From Lachnospiraceae bacterium OM04-12BH (GTDB taxonomy: Bacteria; Bacillota; Clostridia; Lachnospirales; Lachnospiraceae): a stretch of DNA of 64,000 nt. Shown here in pieces: positions 61,511-64,000 of this stretch (position 1 is its first letter; every line of letters begins with the position of its first letter). The stretch covers positions 1-64,000 of the forward strand of contig QULQ01000009.1 of NCBI GenBank assembly GCA_003490145.1, read 5' to 3'. The notes beneath the pieces were generated by a model. That model saw only the letters and a list, made by a program, of their open reading frames with translations. It did not search any database and was not told the origin of the DNA. The position numbers were made by a program, and so were the translations under genes.

Positions 61511-61923
61511 GTCTTTCAAGCAGGATCAGAGAATTATTTGGGTTAAAAGAGGTGGATATGAAGGCATATTCACCTCTTACGCTTGCCTATATCGGAGATG
61601 CTGCCTATGAGCTTGTGATCCGCACCATGGTGGTGGAGAAGGGAAACCGTCAGGCCAGCCAGCTTCACAGGCTCACCACATCCTATGTGAAGGCACAGGC
61701 ACAGGCAGCTATGATCGAAGCACTGGAGCCGGAGCTGACAGAGGAAGAGCTTGCCATATACAAAAGAGGCAGGAATGCCAAGTCCTATACCAGTGCAAAG
61801 AATGCATCCATTCTGGATTACCGGAAGGCGACAGGACTGGAAGCACTGATCGGCTACCTGTATCTCTCCGGCAGGGAAGAACGGGTACTTTTTCTTATCA
61901 AAGAAGGAATCAGTAGGATCTGA
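61495..61923 (+). CDS. mrnC: Mini-ribonuclease III
   Basis: A 142-residue RNase III-type catalytic domain without dsRBD (LTLAYIGDAAYELVIRTM holds the signature Asp/Glu; KRGRNAKSYTSAKNASILDY). It matures the 23S rRNA ends in Firmicutes. The start lies inside cysS, consistent with coupling. Confidence 0.93.
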   Translation: MEESLSLSSRIRELFGLKEVDMKAYSPLTLAYIGDAAYELVIRTMVVEKGNRQASQLHRLTTSYVKAQAQAAMIEALEPELTEEELAIYKRGRNAKSYTSAKNASILDYRKATGLEALIGYLYLSGREERVLFLIKEGISRI

Positions 61924-62017
61924 TCCTCGAAAAAGCTGCTGAAGGAGACAGGCGGAGCTGCAGTGTAGGGACGAGTCTGATGGAAGTGTATAAGGGAACA
62001 GAGAAGGGAAAGAATGT

Positions 62018-62785
62018 ATGATGAATGCAGAAGAAAAGACATATGAAGAAATGCTCATAGAAGGAAGAAATGCTGTGATCGAGGCGTTCCGTTCTGAACG
62101 TGAGATTGACAGGGTATATATTCTGGATGGCTGTCAGGACGGACCTGTTGCCACCATTAAAAGAGAGGCCAAAAAGAGAGGAACCATGATCAGGTTCGTG
62201 GATAAGGAGCGTCTTGATCATATGTCAGAAACCGGACACCATCAGGGTGTGATCGCTGTGGCTGCCGCCTATCATTATGCAGAAGTAGAGGATCTGTTTG
62301 CGGAAGCAGAAAAAAAGGGAGAGGATCCTTTTTTTATCCTGCTTGATAATATTGAGGATCCTCATAATCTGGGAGCTGTCATCCGTACTGCAAACCTTGC
62401 AGGAGCCCACGGAGTGATCATCCCCAAGAACCGGGCAGTCGGGCTGACGGCAACTGTGGCAAGAACCTCGGCAGGTGCCCTGAATTATACTAAAGTGGCA
62501 AGGGTGACAAATCTGGTAAGAACCATGGAGGATCTGAAGAAGAGGGGTATGTGGTTTGCCTGTGCAGACATGGATGGGACATGTATGTATGACCTGAACC
62601 TTACAGGACCGCTTGGACTTGTGATCGGAAATGAAGGAGCCGGAGTAGGACGCCTCGTAAAGGAAAAATGTGATATGGTGGCATCCATTCCCATGAAAGG
62701 AGATATTGATTCCCTGAATGCTTCGGTGGCAGCAGGCATACTTGCCTATGAGGTGGTAAGACAGAGAATGAAGGCAGGAAGATAA
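62018..62785 (+). CDS. rlmB: 23S rRNA 2'-O-ribose methyltransferase, RlmB/TrmH family
   Basis: A 255-residue SPOUT methyltransferase. It has an N-terminal substrate-binding domain (LIEGRNAVIEAFRSEREIDR) and a C-terminal knot with motifs LLDNIEDPHNLGAVIRTANL, VIGNEGAGVGRLVKEKCD and IPMKGDIDSLNASVAAGILA. It methylates G2251-type guanosine in 23S rRNA. Two adjacent ATGs (62018, 62021) are equally possible. Confidence 0.92.
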   Translation: MMNAEEKTYEEMLIEGRNAVIEAFRSEREIDRVYILDGCQDGPVATIKREAKKRGTMIRFVDKERLDHMSETGHHQGVIAVAAAYHYAEVEDLFAEAEKKGEDPFFILLDNIEDPHNLGAVIRTANLAGAHGVIIPKNRAVGLTATVARTSAGALNYTKVARVTNLVRTMEDLKKRGMWFACADMDGTCMYDLNLTGPLGLVIGNEGAGVGRLVKEKCDMVASIPMKGDIDSLNASVAAGILAYEVVRQRMKAGR

Positions 62786-62804
62786 GGGAGCAATCAGTAA
62801 TTTT

Positions 62805-64000
62805 ATGAATAAGCTGAATCGTGTGATGCTGATGCTGATCGCTATGGCTGCTATCATGCTGCTGGCTGTAGGGATTGACAAAGGGCTGCAACGGCACGAA
62901 AGAAAAATGTGGGAAATAAAAAGAGAAGCCGTTTATGAAGAAGCAAGGGCGGATATTGCCAGTATGCAGGCGAATATCCAGACTTTATCTGAGGATCCGG
63001 AGGCTCTTATTTCCTATATAGAAGAAAATGAGCTGAATTACACAGAAAAAAAGGAAGTTTTTCTGGAAGAACCGGATAGAGCAGAAGGCGATGGTTCTGT
63101 GTCAGACAATGAAGCATATAAAGGAGAAGCTGGAAATCTGGTATCCGGGAATTCTGTACCGGGGAATTTGGTATACGGGAATTTCGTATCTGGAAATTCC
63201 GTATCTGGAAATTCTGAATCTGAGGATTCTATATCCGGGAATTCCATATCCGGAAATCTGGAATGGGGGAGCTTTCTGCCGGGCGGTCTTGTATCCGGCA
63301 ATCTGCTTTTTCTCGGAGAAGAGAGGGAGATCTGTGCTTCCTACGAAAATACCATGAAGATCAACAGACAGGATAAAAAGATCATTGCTGACAGTGAGGT
63401 GGATTTTTCAGACTGTAAGATTACCTGTCTTGGAGATAGTATTACGGCAGCATCTAATCTGGATACCATAGAGAATTATCAGTCTATGTCCTATCCGTCC
63501 CAGCTGGGAGAAATACTTGGCGCAGAAGAGGTAGTGAATCTCGGGATCGGAGGTTCTTCCATCGGGCGGTACTGGGAGAATGCTTTCGTAGACAGATACC
63601 AGGAGATCCCGGAGGATACAGATGTGATCCTTGTCATGGGAGGAACCAATGACGGGTTCTGTGCTTCTGAAAAGGAGCTTGGGAGCCTGGAGAAAAGAGA
63701 AAAGGATACCTTTACAGGAGATCTGGATGAGCTTCTCTTTGGACTGCAGAAGGATTATCCGGATGCGCAGATCGTACTGATCACGCCTCTTCCAAATGTA
63801 TTGCATGATCTGCTGAGGAAAAGCAGGGATTATCTTCTGCCGCAGTCAGCCTTTGTCAGGGTGATGAAACAGCTTGGAGAAGAGCATGGGATACCGGTGA
63901 TTGATCTGTACAATTCCAATTTTCTGGATACGCATGATGCAGCAGTGATCCACGCACTGATGCCGGACGGCGTTCATGGTAACGAAACCGGTTACCGTAT
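62805..64000 (+). CDS. Membrane-anchored SGNH hydrolase with VSGN repeats, 3' cut by window
   Basis: The frame is open from ATG 62805 to the window end (398 codons seen). An N-terminal signal anchor (about 6-24) is followed by a charged helical stalk (30-85). A low-complexity linker at about 107-165 holds repeated five-residue units such as VSGNS and ISGNS. The SGNH domain comes next: ITCLGDSITAASN (nucleophile Ser), LVMGGTNDGF and PDGVHGNETGY with the catalytic Asp/His. It probably removes acetyl or acyl groups from surface polysaccharide. It begins 20 bases after rlmB. Confidence 0.85.
   Translation, partial: MNKLNRVMLMLIAMAAIMLLAVGIDKGLQRHERKMWEIKREAVYEEARADIASMQANIQTLSEDPEALISYIEENELNYTEKKEVFLEEPDRAEGDGSVSDNEAYKGEAGNLVSGNSVPGNLVYGNFVSGNSVSGNSESEDSISGNSISGNLEWGSFLPGGLVSGNLLFLGEEREICASYENTMKINRQDKKIIADSEVDFSDCKITCLGDSITAASNLDTIENYQSMSYPSQLGEILGAEEVVNLGIGGSSIGRYWENAFVDRYQEIPEDTDVILVMGGTNDGFCASEKELGSLEKREKDTFTGDLDELLFGLQKDYPDAQIVLITPLPNVLHDLLRKSRDYLLPQSAFVRVMKQLGEEHGIPVIDLYNSNFLDTHDAAVIHALMPDGVHGNETGYR

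Overview
The window looks like chromosome of a low-to-mid GC anaerobic Firmicute, most likely a Lachnospiraceae member (gut Clostridia). The signs are AGGAGG-type ribosome binding sites with some TTG/GTG starts, the firmicute cysE-cysS-mrnC-rlmB order, the [FeFe]-hydrogenase maturases hydG and hydF, a YerC-type TrpR-like regulator, CarD, DUF1836 and DUF4366 proteins, and a domain-permuted GH3 enzyme. I cannot name the genus from sequence alone.

Positions 1-13,150 are an AT-rich accessory region full of relics. In order it holds a TetR/membrane-protein cassette with a truncated regulator, recombinase-like remnants, an HTH protein plus an ORF6N (phage antirepressor-like) protein, a WYL-GyrI fusion regulator, a GNAT-YoaP acetyltransferase, and a metal (probably zinc) uptake cluster. 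That cluster has a Fur-family regulator with two 7-1-7 operators, a small Cys/His membrane protein, znuA, znuC, two decayed COG0523 metallochaperone genes, znuB and a lipoprotein. A group II intron remnant and a chimeric ORF close the island.

From 13,150 onward the sequence is mostly core-like. 13-21 kb: NSS symporter, cold-shock protein, EIIC-like permease, degenerate M23 protein, yerC, DUF1836, and an ECF sigma operon (sigma, anti-sigma, two membrane proteins). 21-29 kb: an SPFH/zinc-ribbon operon resembling Bacillus ydjGHI without pspA, then pcrA and rlmD. The rlmD 3' end is followed by helicase and terminase relics, as expected of a used integration site. 29-36 kb: an AraC/DUF1349/MFS cassette, MATE efflux with a divergent Rrf2 regulator, and an alanine/glycine symporter. 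36-47 kb: PAS-GGDEF-EAL, DUF2974 lipase-like, tRNA-Leu, a FliD-like protein, RNase H, an MraY-like enzyme, dCMP deaminase, polysaccharide deacetylase, lgt and GH3. 47-64 kb: tRNA-Val and tRNA-Met, two small overlapping genes, an SGNH hydrolase, a ten-unit 83-bp repeat array, a purine permease, CarD, an ABC-F protein, BirA-box bioY, ispF, hydG, hydF, the cysE-cysS-mrnC-rlmB operon, and a second SGNH hydrolase cut by the window end.

The most unusual structure is the array at 49,351-50,150. Ten units of 83 bp (one 84) each carry a 10-bp inverted repeat in a fixed 40-bp footprint. It has a partial four-unit higher-order repeat and lies between two divergently transcribed genes. Other points are a 72% GC insert inside the WYL-GyrI gene, an 11-bp perfect inverted repeat spanning the tRNA-Val promoter, the PspA-less SPFH operon, and the decayed zinc chaperones.
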